Source: Aquabacter sediminis
GTDB taxonomy: Bacteria > Pseudomonadota > Alphaproteobacteria > Rhizobiales > Xanthobacteraceae
NCBI RefSeq assembly: GCF_028863665.1
Contig: NZ_JARBFX010000018.1
Location: forward strand, 1 to 55,332
Length of the DNA: 55,332 nt
Direction: 5' to 3'
Each line of letters starts with the position of its first letter. Position 1 is the stretch's first letter. The notes beneath the pieces were generated by a model, which was not told the DNA's origin, did no database searches, and was given only the letters and a program-made list of their open reading frames with translations. The position numbers were made by a program, and so were the translations under genes. Positions 1-8,556 of the stretch are shown here, in pieces.

Positions 1-315
1 GGCGGCCTGCTGGGCCTGCGCGGCGGTTGGCTGCGTGCCGGCGGGCTGGATGTTCATGGGCCCCACCCGCGTGGGCGGGGCGGCTCCCTGGGCCAGGGCG
101 TCGGTCGCCAAGAAAGTGCCCGCAAGCGCTCCTGCCACCGCGCAGGCGAGCGCGAGGCGGCTGGCGGCGCGCCCTGCGGGCGCAGGTGGGCGCGGGCGCG
201 GGGGGCGCAATGTGAGCAAGGCGAGAGACCCGAAGGCTGCGGCGGAATAGACCGGGGCGTCTTGCATCAGAGCGCCCGGGAAGGACGAGAGCATGTCCGG
301 CAGGGACGAGGGCAT
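1..315 (-). CDS. Exported or membrane-anchored protein, N-terminal part (window edge); possible MotE position
   Basis: The reading frame is open on the minus strand from an ATG at 315 to the left window edge (105 codons), so the C-terminus is missing. The ATG is preceded by an AGGAAG Shine-Dalgarno element about 8 nt upstream; in-frame ATGs at 294 and 267 are alternatives. Around residues 50-75 there is an Arg-rich stretch followed by a hydrophobic segment ending in ALAQG, which looks like a signal peptide or membrane anchor, and then a Pro/Ala/Gln-rich stretch. In Sinorhizobium and Brucella the gene after flgI is motE, a periplasmic MotC chaperone, so the position suggests MotE. The visible part shows no motif that proves it. 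A 191-bp gap separates it from flgI. Confidence 0.5.
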   Translation of the reverse strand, partial: MPSSLPDMLSSFPGALMQDAPVYSAAAFGSLALLTLRPPRPRPPAPAGRAASRLALACAVAGALAGTFLATDALAQGAAPPTRVGPMNIQPAGTQPTAAQAQQAA

Positions 316-443
316 GGGCCGACTTCCTATCGAAGGCGCGCAGGCGCCCTCATGGCGCCCCGCGTCGCCTGCCGTTCTAGGAGGGGGACCTTGCGTGACG
401 CTGTCCGTCCGCTCGCGCCTCCCCGGCCCGCCCAAGCACGAAA

Positions 444-467
444 GGGCGCGTCCCGAAGAACGCGCCC
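444..467 (-). terminator. Possible terminator downstream of flgI
   Basis: An 8-bp inverted repeat (GGGCGCGT / ACGCGCCC) with an 8-nt loop lies about 40 bp past the flgI stop codon. On the minus strand it is followed only by TTTCG, so the U tract is weak. It could end the flgB-flgI operon before the gene at the window edge. Confidence 0.4.
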
Positions 468-506
468 CGTCGAGGTCCTGAAAGGCCGCCACGCAGCGAT
501 GGGCGG

Positions 507-1646
507 CTATTGGAACACCAGCTCCGCCTGAAGCGCGCCGGACGTCTTCACCGCCTGGAGAATGGAGATGATATCGGAGGGCTTCAGGCCAAATCGGTTG
601 AGCCCGTTCACCAGCGTCTGGAGATTGGTGCCGCGCACGATACCGATGGGGCCGCCGGTCTCCTGGGCGTCGATCTCGGTGCGAGGCACCACCACCGTCT
701 CGCCATTGGAGAAGGGCGCCGGCTGCGAGACCACCGGCATTTCGGTGACCTGCACCGTGAGATTGCCCTGGGTGACCGCGAAGGTGGAGATCTGCACGTT
801 GCGGCCGATGACCACCGTGCCCGTGCGCTGGTCCACCACCACCTTGGCCGGGGTGTCGGGATCGACCCTCAAGTCGCCGATCTCGGCGATGAAGCGGGCG
901 AGGTTGGCATTGGGCGGGCGCTGCACCACCACCGTGGACAAATCCCGCTCGCGGGCGAATTCCCGGCCGTAGCGCGCCTTGGTGTAGGCGTTCACCACGT
1001 CGGCGATCATGGCGGCGGTCTTGAAGTCGGGATTGGTCAGTTCGACGGTCAGCTCGGCCAGATCCCGCAGCTGGCCGGGGATCTGGCGCTCCACCAGCGC
1101 GCCGTTGGCGATGCGCCCGGCGGTGGGCACGCCCTGGGAGAGGGTCTCGGCCTGACCGGTAATGGCAATGCCGGAGACGAGCTGGCCCTGCGCCACCGCA
1201 TAGACCTGTCCGTCGGCGGCGGAAAGCGGGGTGATGAGCAGCGTGCCGCCGCGCAGCGAGGTGGCGTCCCCCAGAGAGGCGATGGTCACGTCGATGCGCG
1301 TGCCGACGGTGGCGAAGGGCGGCAGGTTGGCGGTCACCGCCACTGCCGCCACGTTGCGGGCGCGCAGCGCGATGCCCTTCACATTGATGCCCATGCGATC
1401 GAGCATGGCTTGCAGGGCCTGCTCGGTGAAGGGCGAGTTGCGCAGCGTGTCGCCGGTGCCCTGCAGGCCGATGACGAGCCCGTAGCCGATCAACTGGTTG
1501 TCGCGCACGCCCTGGATGCCGGAAATGTCCTTGATGCGGGTCAGCGCCGCCGCCGGGTGCGCGATTGCGATCACGGCCAGCGCCGAAAGGGCGAGGGCCG
1601 CGAGGCGCGCCATGACGTGGCGCAGAACGAGGGGCCGCGCGCTCAT
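507..1646 (-). CDS. flgI: Flagellar P-ring protein FlgI
   Basis: This 379-aa protein forms the periplasmic P ring around the flagellar rod in the peptidoglycan layer. A signal peptide covers about residues 1-34, ending in an AAA-type cleavage site before LTRIKDISGIQGVRDN. The family signature GYGLVIGLQGTGD follows directly. Length and the C-terminal DIISILQAVKTSGALQAELV region match the family over its full length. Its ATG overlaps the flgA stop codon (ATGA), so it is translationally coupled as the last gene of the flgB-flgC-fliE-flgG-flgA-flgI run. A hairpin lies shortly after the stop. Confidence 0.97.
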   Translation of the reverse strand: MSARPLVLRHVMARLAALALSALAVIAIAHPAAALTRIKDISGIQGVRDNQLIGYGLVIGLQGTGDTLRNSPFTEQALQAMLDRMGINVKGIALRARNVAAVAVTANLPPFATVGTRIDVTIASLGDATSLRGGTLLITPLSAADGQVYAVAQGQLVSGIAITGQAETLSQGVPTAGRIANGALVERQIPGQLRDLAELTVELTNPDFKTAAMIADVVNAYTKARYGREFARERDLSTVVVQRPPNANLARFIAEIGDLRVDPDTPAKVVVDQRTGTVVIGRNVQISTFAVTQGNLTVQVTEMPVVSQPAPFSNGETVVVPRTEIDAQETGGPIGIVRGTNLQTLVNGLNRFGLKPSDIISILQAVKTSGALQAELVFQ

Positions 1647-2254
1647 TGGATGTTCACGCGAACAGAGCCGTCCGTCTGGACGGTGCCCAGGATGGTCTGG
1701 CCGCTCTCCATGTTCTTGAGGCGCACGGTGGCGCCCACCGCCCCCGATTCCAGCGGCATGGCATAGCCGGAGATGATGAGACCGCCTTCCTGCAGCTTGA
1801 CCCGCGTGGCGACGCCCTTGGTGACCACCTGAACATCGGCCACCGCATTGAGCGGCACCGGCACGCCGGCGAGCACGGTGCGGCGTACCGCCTTGCCGAT
1901 CAGCGCCCCGCGCCCGCCCACGATGCCGCCGCGCTCCAACGTGGAGATAGGGACGGGGCGGTCGGTGAGCACCGCGTCGGAGATCACGTCGCCCGCATAG
2001 AGCGTGACGGCGGGCACTGGCACCAGGATGGTGTTGGGCGCCGCCGGAGCGGGCACTGCCGCCTGGGGCGGCAGCGGCGCCGCAGGGGCGGGCGCCGTCG
2101 GCCCGTTGGCATCGGCATTGCGCGCCGTCAGGCTGGAAATGGACTGCGCGCCCGCCGGGGCGGCCAGCCCCGCGAGGCCCAGGAGGAGCGCGGCGGCCAG
2201 GCCGCGCAGCGGAGCGGCGCGCGCGGCGCGGCCCATCACCGGATTCCCCCTCAT
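1643..2254 (-). CDS. flgA: Flagellar P-ring assembly chaperone FlgA
   Basis: A 203-aa exported protein needed for P-ring assembly, placed directly before flgI. The N-terminus has a signal peptide (LLLGLAGLAAPAGAQ) followed by a Pro/Ala-rich linker. The C-terminal two thirds is the SAF/ChapFlgA-like domain, with the typical VVTKGVATRVKLQEGGLIISG and VRLKNMESGQTILGTV segments. The start is ambiguous because an 18-bp step duplication puts the same GGGAATCCGGTGATG sequence at the flgG/flgA junction twice. The ATG at 2254 overlaps the flgG stop, and an equally well-placed ATG at 2236 follows a GGGGGAA element. Both are in frame and differ by six residues. Confidence 0.93.
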   Translation of the reverse strand: MRGNPVMGRAARAAPLRGLAAALLLGLAGLAAPAGAQSISSLTARNADANGPTAPAPAAPLPPQAAVPAPAAPNTILVPVPAVTLYAGDVISDAVLTDRPVPISTLERGGIVGGRGALIGKAVRRTVLAGVPVPLNAVADVQVVTKGVATRVKLQEGGLIISGYAMPLESGAVGATVRLKNMESGQTILGTVQTDGSVRVNIQ

Positions 2255-2266
2255 CACCGGATTCCC
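2234..2266. repeat. Direct repeat at the flgG/flgA junction
   Basis: The 15-mer CATCACCGGATTCCC (plus strand) occurs at 2234-2248 and again at 2252-2266, an 18-bp step. The copy spans the flgG stop codon and the flgA start, so flgA carries two consecutive ribosome-binding/start contexts, in frame. Confidence 0.85.
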
Positions 2267-3042
2267 TTGGAAACGGTGCTGGCCATTTCGTCGGCGGCGG
2301 TGATGACCTTGGAATTCATCTCATAGGCGCGCTGGGCGGAGATCAGCTCGGTGATTTCCTTCACCGGGTCCACGTTCGAGCCTTCCAGATAGCCCTGCAC
2401 GACCGCGCCGAAGCCGATGTCGCCGGCCACCCCGACCACCGGCTGGCCGGAGGCCTCGGTCTCGCGATAGAGGTTGTTGCCCAGCGGCTGGAGGCCGGAA
2501 TCGTTGGCGAAATTGGTGAGGGTGAGCTGGCCCACCAGCTGCGGCGCCTGCTGGCCGGCGATCTGGGCATAGATCTGCCCGGCCTCGTTGATGACGATGG
2601 AGGTGGCATTGGCCGGCAAGGTCATGGCCGGGTCCACCGCATAGCCGTCGACGGTCACGAGCTGGCCGTTGGGGCCCTTGTTGAAGGTGCCGGAGCGCGT
2701 ATAGAGCGTCTCGCCCGAGGGGCTGGTGATCTGGAACCAGCCGCGCCCATTGATGGCGAGATCGAGCGGGTTGCCGGTCTGCGAGAGCGGCCCCTGGAGG
2801 TGCAGGTTGCGGATGCCCACCGTGCGCACGCCGAGGCCCACCAGCGCGCCTTCCGGCACCGGGCCGGCGCCGTCCTGGTTCGGCACGCCCTGGGCGCGCT
2901 CGGCCTGGTAGAGCAAATCGGTGAACTCGGCGCGGGCGCGCTTGAAGCCGGTGGTGTTGATGTTGGCGATGTTGTTGGCGATCACCTCAACATTGGTCTG
3001 CTGGGCGGCCATGCCGGTGGCGGCGATTGCTAGGGCGCGCAT
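2254..3042 (-). CDS. flgG: Flagellar distal rod protein FlgG
   Basis: A 262-aa distal rod subunit, exported by the flagellar type III system. The N-terminus ([20 protein letters not shown], then [15 protein letters not shown]) is the classic flagellar basal-body rod motif. The C-terminus ([20 protein letters not shown]) is the paired coiled-coil segment of rod and hook proteins. Length is normal for FlgG (about 260 aa), which separates it from the shorter FlgF at 9635. It follows fliE with a 9-bp gap and overlaps flgA. Confidence 0.97.
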   Translation of the reverse strand: MRALAIAATGMAAQQTNVEVIANNIANINTTGFKRARAEFTDLLYQAERAQGVPNQDGAGPVPEGALVGLGVRTVGIRNLHLQGPLSQTGNPLDLAINGRGWFQITSPSGETLYTRSGTFNKGPNGQLVTVDGYAVDPAMTLPANATSIVINEAGQIYAQIAGQQAPQLVGQLTLTNFANDSGLQPLGNNLYRETEASGQPVVGVAGDIGFGAVVQGYLEGSNVDPVKEITELISAQRAYEMNSKVITAADEMASTVSKGIR

Positions 3043-3051
3043 AATCTATCC

Positions 3052-3378
3052 TCAGATCGCCATCCGGCTGATTTCCTGGTAGGCGGCGACCACCTTGTCG
3101 CGCACCGCGATCGCGGTCTGCAGCGTCTGCTCCGCGTTCATGATGGCTTCCACCACCTGTTGGACGGAGGCCTTGCCGCCGATGCCGGAAATGGCCGTCG
3201 CCTCGCCGGCGCGGACCGAATCCACCGCATCCGACGACATGCGCGCCAGCACGGTGGAAAAATCCGCGGCCGAGGCCGCCGCTGCCGCGTCGACGGCGAC
3301 AGCCTGGGTTTCGGTGCGCACCTGGGTGACATTGCCGGCGCGCGAGAGTGCGGAGTTGAAGGAGATGCCGTCAATCAT
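3052..3378 (-). CDS. fliE: Flagellar hook-basal body complex protein FliE
   Basis: A 108-aa protein that joins the MS ring to the proximal rod and plugs the export gate. The C-terminal half carries the FliE signature (VVEAIMNAEQTLQTAIAVRD, then KVVAAYQEISRMAI). The N-terminal 40 residues are Ala-rich. The ATG at 3378 overlaps the flgC stop (TGATG); a GTG three bases upstream is possible. It sits between flgC and flgG, the usual alphaproteobacterial order. Confidence 0.95.
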   Translation of the reverse strand: MIDGISFNSALSRAGNVTQVRTETQAVAVDAAAAASAADFSTVLARMSSDAVDSVRAGEATAISGIGGKASVQQVVEAIMNAEQTLQTAIAVRDKVVAAYQEISRMAI

Positions 3379-3797
3379 CACGGGTTCCTCAGGAGATCGA
3401 TGGTAGCCATCACCATCGAGCGGGTTTGCTTGATCATCTGGAGGTTGGCCTCGTAGGAGCGGCCCGCCTCCCGCATGTCGGCCATTTCCACCATGGCGTT
3501 GACGTTGGAAATCTTGACCCGGCCCTGGGCATCCGCCGCCGGATTGCCCGGATCAAGCTCGGTGGAGAAGGGCGTGCGGTCCACCCCAATGGACTTGACC
3601 TTCACCGAGGAGGCGCCCGAGGCGCGGTCCAGCTCGGTGGCGAACTGCACCGTCTTGCGGGCATAAGGATCTGCGCCGGGGGTCGAGCCCGTGGAATGCA
3701 CGTTGGCCAGGTTCTCGGCTGTGATGCGCAGCCGGGTGGACTGGGCCTGGAGCCCCGAGGAGGCGACGCCGATGGCGGTCTTCAGCGGATCGATCAT
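3378..3797 (-). CDS. flgC: Flagellar proximal rod protein FlgC
   Basis: A 139-aa rod subunit. The N-terminal motif reads [20 protein letters not shown], and the C-terminal helix carries the usual [20 protein letters not shown] pattern. It overlaps flgB at its 5' end and fliE at its 3' end by a few bases, so the genes are translationally coupled. Confidence 0.96.
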   Translation of the reverse strand: MIDPLKTAIGVASSGLQAQSTRLRITAENLANVHSTGSTPGADPYARKTVQFATELDRASGASSVKVKSIGVDRTPFSTELDPGNPAADAQGRVKISNVNAMVEMADMREAGRSYEANLQMIKQTRSMVMATIDLLRNP

Positions 3798-4174
3798 GAC
3801 TTGACACTCGCCAGCACCATCCGGTGGAAGCTTCGGACGATGCTGTTGTTGAGGGTGAAGGTGCGGTTGACCTCGGCGGCCTTGAGCATCTCCTGCTCCA
3901 GGCTCACGGAATTCCCGCTATGGGTTACGTCCCAGGCCTCGTCCTTGCCGACCTTGGTCACCGGGTCCCGGCCGCCCGACGGCTCGATGTGCCCGGCGCG
4001 GGTGCGCGTCATGGACAGGTGGGTCTTTTCCAGGACCGCATTGAAGGGCACCACGTCCACGGCCTTGTAGCCGGGGGTGTCGGCATTGGCGATGTTGCCG
4101 GTGATGGCCGCCTGCCGCACCGAGGCCCAACGGGCCTGCTGCGATGCCAGCTTGAACAGATAGAGCGGTTCCAC
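3794..4174 (-). CDS. flgB: Flagellar proximal rod protein FlgB
   Basis: A 126-aa rod protein, first gene of the flgB-flgI run. It shows the FlgB hallmarks: an N-terminal helix ([20 protein letters not shown]), the [19 protein letters not shown] rod motif, and a C-terminal helix with [13 protein letters not shown]. The start is a GTG preceded by GGAGG with 5-nt spacing. The 139-bp gap upstream (4175-4313) is long enough to hold a promoter, but no box is recognisable. Confidence 0.95.
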   Translation of the reverse strand: MEPLYLFKLASQQARWASVRQAAITGNIANADTPGYKAVDVVPFNAVLEKTHLSMTRTRAGHIEPSGGRDPVTKVGKDEAWDVTHSGNSVSLEQEMLKAAEVNRTFTLNNSIVRSFHRMVLASVKS

Positions 4175-4313
4175 GGTCGCCTCCGGATCGGCGGGGCGGA
4201 AATGTCTCCGCCAGCCTCGGTTTGGCGAGCCTCCCCCACCAACCTTGCACGAGGCTTGAGCGGGTGGCGGCTCAAGGCAGTGGCCGCGCCGTGCGGTCGA
4301 CCCCCCCGAGGGC

Positions 4314-4766
4314 TCAGGGGTGGCGGGCGGCGGCCAGGGCGTCGGCGAAGCGGGCGAGGTTGGTGGGGGCGTCCTTCAGCCCGTCGCGATAGATGATGCT
4401 GTCGATCTGCACGCCCACCGTCTTGGCGTCGAACACGATCTTGAAGAAGGAGCAGAGCGCCTCCTGGTGGAATTCCATGTCGATGGTCACCACTGGCGCG
4501 GTGCCCCAGTCCGTGTGGGTGGTGGCATTGCGCGCATAGCGCAGCGCCCCCGGCTTCAGCGAGAGTTCCGCCGAGGATTCCATGATGTCGTCGATGATGC
4601 TGGTCTTGCCGGCATGAATATAGGCCATCAGCACGCCGGCATTGGTATAGACGAGCTCGGACAGAAGCGGCCGCAGGGCGGTCGCCAGCAAGCGCTCGTA
4701 GGTCATGGCCTCCACCGGAGCCAGGGCGCGGACGTTCAGAATGTTATGGGCGCGACTTTGGTCCAT
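4314..4766 (-). CDS. Conserved-looking protein of unknown function in flagellar operon
   Basis: A 150-aa soluble protein that I do not recognise. It has no signal peptide and no membrane segment. It is rich in hydrophobic beta-like stretches (PVVTIDMEFHQEALCSFFKI, VFDAKTVGVQIDSIIYRDGL). Its start overlaps the end of flhB by 23 nt, so it is almost certainly co-translated with flhB and belongs to the motA-fliM-fliN-fliG-flhB operon. Codon use matches the neighbours. The location suggests a role in switch or export-apparatus assembly, or in its regulation, but that is inference only. Confidence 0.8.
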   Translation of the reverse strand: MDQSRAHNILNVRALAPVEAMTYERLLATALRPLLSELVYTNAGVLMAYIHAGKTSIIDDIMESSAELSLKPGALRYARNATTHTDWGTAPVVTIDMEFHQEALCSFFKIVFDAKTVGVQIDSIIYRDGLKDAPTNLARFADALAAARHP

Positions 4767-5826
4767 TGGAGCCCTTCGAATAGATGAAGTATAGAATCTT
4801 GGCGACGGGCCGATAGAATTCGGCCGGGATCCATTGGTCCACTTTCACGGCATCGTACATGGCGCGCGCCAGTGCACGGTCCTCCACCACCGGCACGCCA
4901 TTGGCCTCGGCGATCTCGCGGATCTTCAGGGCGACCAGGTCCAGCCCCTTGGCCACCACGAGCGGCGCGCCCCCCTTCAGGCGGTCATATTGAAGCGCGA
5001 TCGCATAGTGGGTCGGGTTGGCAATCACCACGGATGCGCTGGGCACATTGGTGAGCATGCGCTGGCGCGCCCGCTGCTGGGCCAGCGAGCGCATGCGCGC
5101 CTTCACCATGGGATCGCCCTCGGCCTGCTTGAACTCGTCCTTCAGTTCCTGGTGCGACATGCGCAGGTCCGTGCGCCACTTGATGCGCGACCAGACCAGG
5201 TCCGCCCCCACCAGCGCGATGGTGCCGATGCACACCGCCGACACCAGCTTGGTGGACAGGGCCAGCACCACTGTGGGCACCAGCAGCGGGTCGGCGAACA
5301 TGGCGTTCACCACCTGGTATTCCTGCGAATAGAGCAGGATGAGGCTGACCACCGAGATCACCAGCAGCTTGAACAGCTGCTTGCCGAACTCGATATGCCC
5401 CTGCGGCCCGAAGATGCGGGTGAAGCCCGCCACCGGGGACACGCGGTTCCATTGCGGCTTGATCCGGCTGAGAACCATGGAGGGCACGTTCTGGAACGCG
5501 GTGGCCGCGATCCCCGCCACCGCCAGCAGCACGACGATGGGCAGGAGGAAGCGCCCGGCGGCGCCCAGCGCGATCCACAGCACCTCAATGGCGTCTGCGC
5601 CGGTCTCCAGGCGGAAGCCGGCGGGATTGTCGATGAGGTGGGCCAATTGCTCGGTCAGCCGCGCGGTGGGGCCGGCGGTGAAGAAGACCAGGCTCATCAG
5701 GATGGCGATGAGCGAGGCAAAAAGGCTCGCCTCGCGGGAGAAGGGGACATTGCCCTTCTCGACCGCGTCAGCGATTTTCTTCTCGCTTGCCTCTTCTGTT
5801 TTGCTTTCCTTGTCTTCGTCCGACAT
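4744..5826 (-). CDS. flhB: Flagellar type III export switch protein FlhB
   Basis: A 360-aa inner-membrane protein of the export gate that switches substrate specificity from rod/hook to filament. It has a charged N-terminus (EDKESKTEEASEKK), four hydrophobic segments between about residues 33 and 210, and a cytoplasmic C-domain. The autocleavage motif NPTH is at residues 270-273, followed by YAIALQY. The full family length is present. Its position between fliG and the 150-aa gene places it with switch genes rather than with flhA, which lies on the other strand at 19612. Confidence 0.97.
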   Translation of the reverse strand: MSDEDKESKTEEASEKKIADAVEKGNVPFSREASLFASLIAILMSLVFFTAGPTARLTEQLAHLIDNPAGFRLETGADAIEVLWIALGAAGRFLLPIVVLLAVAGIAATAFQNVPSMVLSRIKPQWNRVSPVAGFTRIFGPQGHIEFGKQLFKLLVISVVSLILLYSQEYQVVNAMFADPLLVPTVVLALSTKLVSAVCIGTIALVGADLVWSRIKWRTDLRMSHQELKDEFKQAEGDPMVKARMRSLAQQRARQRMLTNVPSASVVIANPTHYAIALQYDRLKGGAPLVVAKGLDLVALKIREIAEANGVPVVEDRALARAMYDAVKVDQWIPAEFYRPVAKILYFIYSKGSNGPKSRP

Positions 5827-5922
5827 GGTCTCGTTCTGTGCGGTTCAGAAAAGGCGCCGGCCCGGGAGGGCCGTTTCGATGGTCTGGTGTCACTGGGGCC
5901 TTAAGGCCGCGCGGGGCGCGGC

Positions 5923-6957
5923 CTATCGCACATAGGCATCGTCCTCCGAACCCGAGTTCAGCTCGATCTCGCCACGGCCGGCCATGTCCAGGGCGAGGTC
6001 GGTGACTGTGCGCCGCGCCTCGGCCACGTCGCGGGCCGCGGCCGGTTCGCCGCCGCCCAGCTCCTGCTCCACCATGCGTCGCACGCGGGCGCCCAGCGAT
6101 TGCAGGATGATCTCGCGGAAGCCGCTCTCGGTGCCCTTGAGGGCGAGCACCAGCTTGTCGGTGGGCACCTGGTCGAACAGCGAGGTGCGGGCACGCGGGG
6201 TGAGCTTGATGATGTCCTCGAAGGTGAAGAGCAGGCCCTTCAGGATTTCGGCGGATTTCGGCCGCGTGGCGGCAAGCGAGTTCAGCACCGTCTCCATGTC
6301 GTCGCGCTCCATCTTGTTGATGATGTCGGCCATGCGAGCATGGGGATCGGCGCCGGCATTGCGCGAGAAGTTCATCATGAAGTCCTCGTGCACGGTCTTC
6401 TCGATGACCTGCATGGTGGAATCCACGATGGGCTTGAAGGTGAGCATGCGGCGCATGATGCCGTTGCGCCGGGCCTCGGGGATGTAGCTCAGCACCTTGG
6501 CGGCGCAGGCCGGCTTCACGCGCGAGAGCATGAGCGCGGCGATCTGCGGGTGCTCCTTCATGATGTAGGTGGCCAGCGTATTCTCGGCCACGGTGGAGAT
6601 GCGGTCCCAGATGGAATGGTTGGCCGAGCCCAGGAGCTCGTTCATGATCTCCTGGATCTGCTCGGGCGGCAGCACGCCGGTGAGCAGGCGCTCCACGTCC
6701 GCCGCCGTGCCGACAAGGTTGGCGCCGGTGGCGAAATTGTTCGCGAAGTCCTCGATCAGGTCGTCGATCTGGGTCGTCGAGATGGGCTTCAGCTCGGCGA
6801 TGGACCGCGTGACGCGGCGGATCTCGTCCTGGTCGAAATGCTTCATGACCCGGCCCGCCGCGGGCGAGCCCATGGTCATGAGCAAGGCGGCCACCTTGTC
6901 GGTGCCGCTCAACGGACGGCTCTTGGTGGGGACCTGGGTCATGGCGAGGCCTGTCAC
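5923..6957 (-). CDS. fliG: Flagellar motor switch protein FliG
   Basis: A 344-aa C-ring protein that contacts MotA and converts ion flow into rotation. All three domains are present. The N-terminal part has KVAALLMTMGSPAAGRVMKH, the middle part has the armadillo-like stretch with ALMLSRVKPACAAKVLSYIP, and the C-terminal torque helix has charged residues (FTFEDIIKLTPRARTSLFDQ, then VLALKGTESGFREIILQSLG). The start is either the GTG at 6957, which overlaps the fliN stop (GTGA), or the ATG at 6942. A short C-terminal extension follows the core. Confidence 0.97.
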   Translation of the reverse strand: MTGLAMTQVPTKSRPLSGTDKVAALLMTMGSPAAGRVMKHFDQDEIRRVTRSIAELKPISTTQIDDLIEDFANNFATGANLVGTAADVERLLTGVLPPEQIQEIMNELLGSANHSIWDRISTVAENTLATYIMKEHPQIAALMLSRVKPACAAKVLSYIPEARRNGIMRRMLTFKPIVDSTMQVIEKTVHEDFMMNFSRNAGADPHARMADIINKMERDDMETVLNSLAATRPKSAEILKGLLFTFEDIIKLTPRARTSLFDQVPTDKLVLALKGTESGFREIILQSLGARVRRMVEQELGGGEPAAARDVAEARRTVTDLALDMAGRGEIELNSGSEDDAYVR

Positions 6958-7310
6958 GTGGTCTCAGGGCCGCCGGGGCCGACAATCTCGGTCAGCGAGA
7001 CGCCGAAGCGGGAATTGTCGTCTTCCACCACCATCACTTCGCCACGGGCGATCACGCGGCCATTGACCACGATGTCCACCGGCTCGCCGACCCGATGGTC
7101 GAGGGGCACGATGGCGCCACGGCCGAGCTTGAGCAGGCTGGACACCGGCATGGAGGCCGAGCCCAGCACCACCTGCATGAGGACGGGAATGCGCATCACG
7201 CTGTCGAGGCCGCGCGGGCTCGACAGGGTCTCGGTCTCCGCCACGGCGGTCCGCTGCGGCTCGGCGGCGGGGGCGCTGGTGTCGATTTCGTCAATGGGCA
7301 TGCTGGCCAT
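6954..7310 (-). CDS. fliN: Flagellar motor switch protein FliN
   Basis: A 118-aa C-ring protein. The SpoA domain fills the C-terminal 75 residues (VLMQVVLGSASMPVSSLLKL, VGEPVDIVVNGRVIARGEVM, DDNSRFGVSLTEIV). The ATG at 7310 was chosen because AGGGG lies about 7 nt upstream and it starts after the preceding gene ends. It overlaps fliG by 4 nt. Confidence 0.95.
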   Translation of the reverse strand: MASMPIDEIDTSAPAAEPQRTAVAETETLSSPRGLDSVMRIPVLMQVVLGSASMPVSSLLKLGRGAIVPLDHRVGEPVDIVVNGRVIARGEVMVVEDDNSRFGVSLTEIVGPGGPETT

Positions 7311-7344
7311 GGAAAACCCCTGCGTTTGAAAGGCCGAAGGCGGA

Positions 7345-7644
7345 TCAGGACGGGCGGCGCTCGGCGCGGTCGACGTGCGCGACACGCTCGTCGATCTCGC
7401 CGATGAGGGCGTGGGCGTCGTCGATGCGGCCGGCAAGCAGGACGAGCACTTCGCGCCCGTCCATGTTGAGCGTGGTCAGCGCGTCGCGGGCGGCGGAGAG
7501 GGCCTGCGCGGTGTCGTTCAGCGCGCTCTCATATTCGCGGTTCAGCTCGTCCAGCCGGGCAAGGCGGCGATAGACCAGGACAATGAGGCCGGTGGTGGCG
7601 ACAAGCACCGCCATCAGCAAGAGGTCAGCGGGGGAGAATGTCAT
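7345..7644 (-). CDS. Small membrane-anchored coiled-coil protein between fliM and fliN
   Basis: A 99-aa protein with one N-terminal transmembrane helix (about residues 8-25, LLLMAVLVATTGLIVLVYRR) followed by a heptad-like helical region (LARLDELNREYESALNDTAQ) continuing to the C-terminus. I cannot name it with certainty; it resembles the small DUF6468-type proteins found in alphaproteobacterial flagellar loci. It overlaps the end of fliM by 20 nt. Placement between fliM and fliN, which are usually adjacent, argues for co-production with the C ring, perhaps as a membrane tether. That function is inference. Confidence 0.8.
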   Translation of the reverse strand: MTFSPADLLLMAVLVATTGLIVLVYRRLARLDELNREYESALNDTAQALSAARDALTTLNMDGREVLVLLAGRIDDAHALIGEIDERVAHVDRAERRPS

Positions 7645-8554
7645 TGATGAACTCCTGAGCGGGATCGATTTGTTCGTCGATGCGCAGCACGTAGGACCCG
7701 TCCGACTGGCCGAGATTGCACCAGAAGAGGGCCTGCTCGGCGCTCTCCAGCTTCACGCGGCTGCGCGGCGTGGCCTGGAGCTTGAGCACCTGTCCAACCT
7801 TGAAATTGGCCACCTCGCCGAGCGAAAGCGGGCGCTCCTCGAGAATGGCGCGCACCTTCACCGAGGTGCGGTTCACCTCGCCCCGGATCTGCTGCGCCCA
7901 TTTGGGATCGCGGCCGGAGGATTCGGCCGGCGTCGTGCGCGAGAGCACCTGGCGCAGCGGGGTGAGGGCCGATTGCGGGATGATGACGAACATCTCCCCG
8001 CCGCGATTGAGCGCCTGGAGCAGGAATTTGGCGGTGATCGCCATGTTGTTGCTGCGGCCGATGACCGCGAAGTCCATGCGCGTTTCCTGGCGCTCGAACT
8101 GGAAGGTCGTGTCGCTGACGAGGCCGAAGGAGGCCCGCAGCGCCTTGGACATCTGCTCAAACAAGAGCTGCGCGACGCGAATCTCGATGTTCGAGAAATT
8201 GCGCTCGTCCTCCACCGGCGGCTCGGAGCCGTCGGAGCCGAACAGCACCTCCATCATGGTGAAGACGAAGTCGCGGTCGAAGCCGACGATGAGCTGGCTA
8301 TCCCAGGAGGGGGCATGGAAAATGCCTGCCACCGCCGTGCCTTCGTACATTTCCAGCACGTCGCCGATGCGCCCGTTCTCGACGCTGGAGAGCGAATAAT
8401 AGGCCTGGGAGGACGCGAAGTGCCGCAGCCCGTCCGCGCAGGCGGTGGCGAGCCGGTCGAACACCACGTGCAGCATGGGCAGCCGGTCCAGCGAAAGGCC
8501 GGCCGCATCCAGCAGCATGTCCCGGATGTCGGCGTGTTTCTGAGCAGCGTTCAT
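7625..8554 (-). CDS. fliM: Flagellar motor switch protein FliM
   Basis: A 309-aa C-ring protein. The central CheC-like domain includes VENGRIGDVLEMYEGTAVAG and FDRDFVFTMMEVLFGSDGSE, and the C-terminal SpoA domain includes TSVKVRAILEERPLSLGEVA and FKVGQVLKLQATPRSRVKLE. The usual short N-terminal CheY-binding peptide (LSQxEID) is not obvious: the protein starts MNAAQKHADIRDMLLDAAG. It lies 2 bp after motA. Confidence 0.93.
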   Translation of the reverse strand: MNAAQKHADIRDMLLDAAGLSLDRLPMLHVVFDRLATACADGLRHFASSQAYYSLSSVENGRIGDVLEMYEGTAVAGIFHAPSWDSQLIVGFDRDFVFTMMEVLFGSDGSEPPVEDERNFSNIEIRVAQLLFEQMSKALRASFGLVSDTTFQFERQETRMDFAVIGRSNNMAITAKFLLQALNRGGEMFVIIPQSALTPLRQVLSRTTPAESSGRDPKWAQQIRGEVNRTSVKVRAILEERPLSLGEVANFKVGQVLKLQATPRSRVKLESAEQALFWCNLGQSDGSYVLRIDEQIDPAQEFINDILPR

Positions 8555-8556
8555 GG

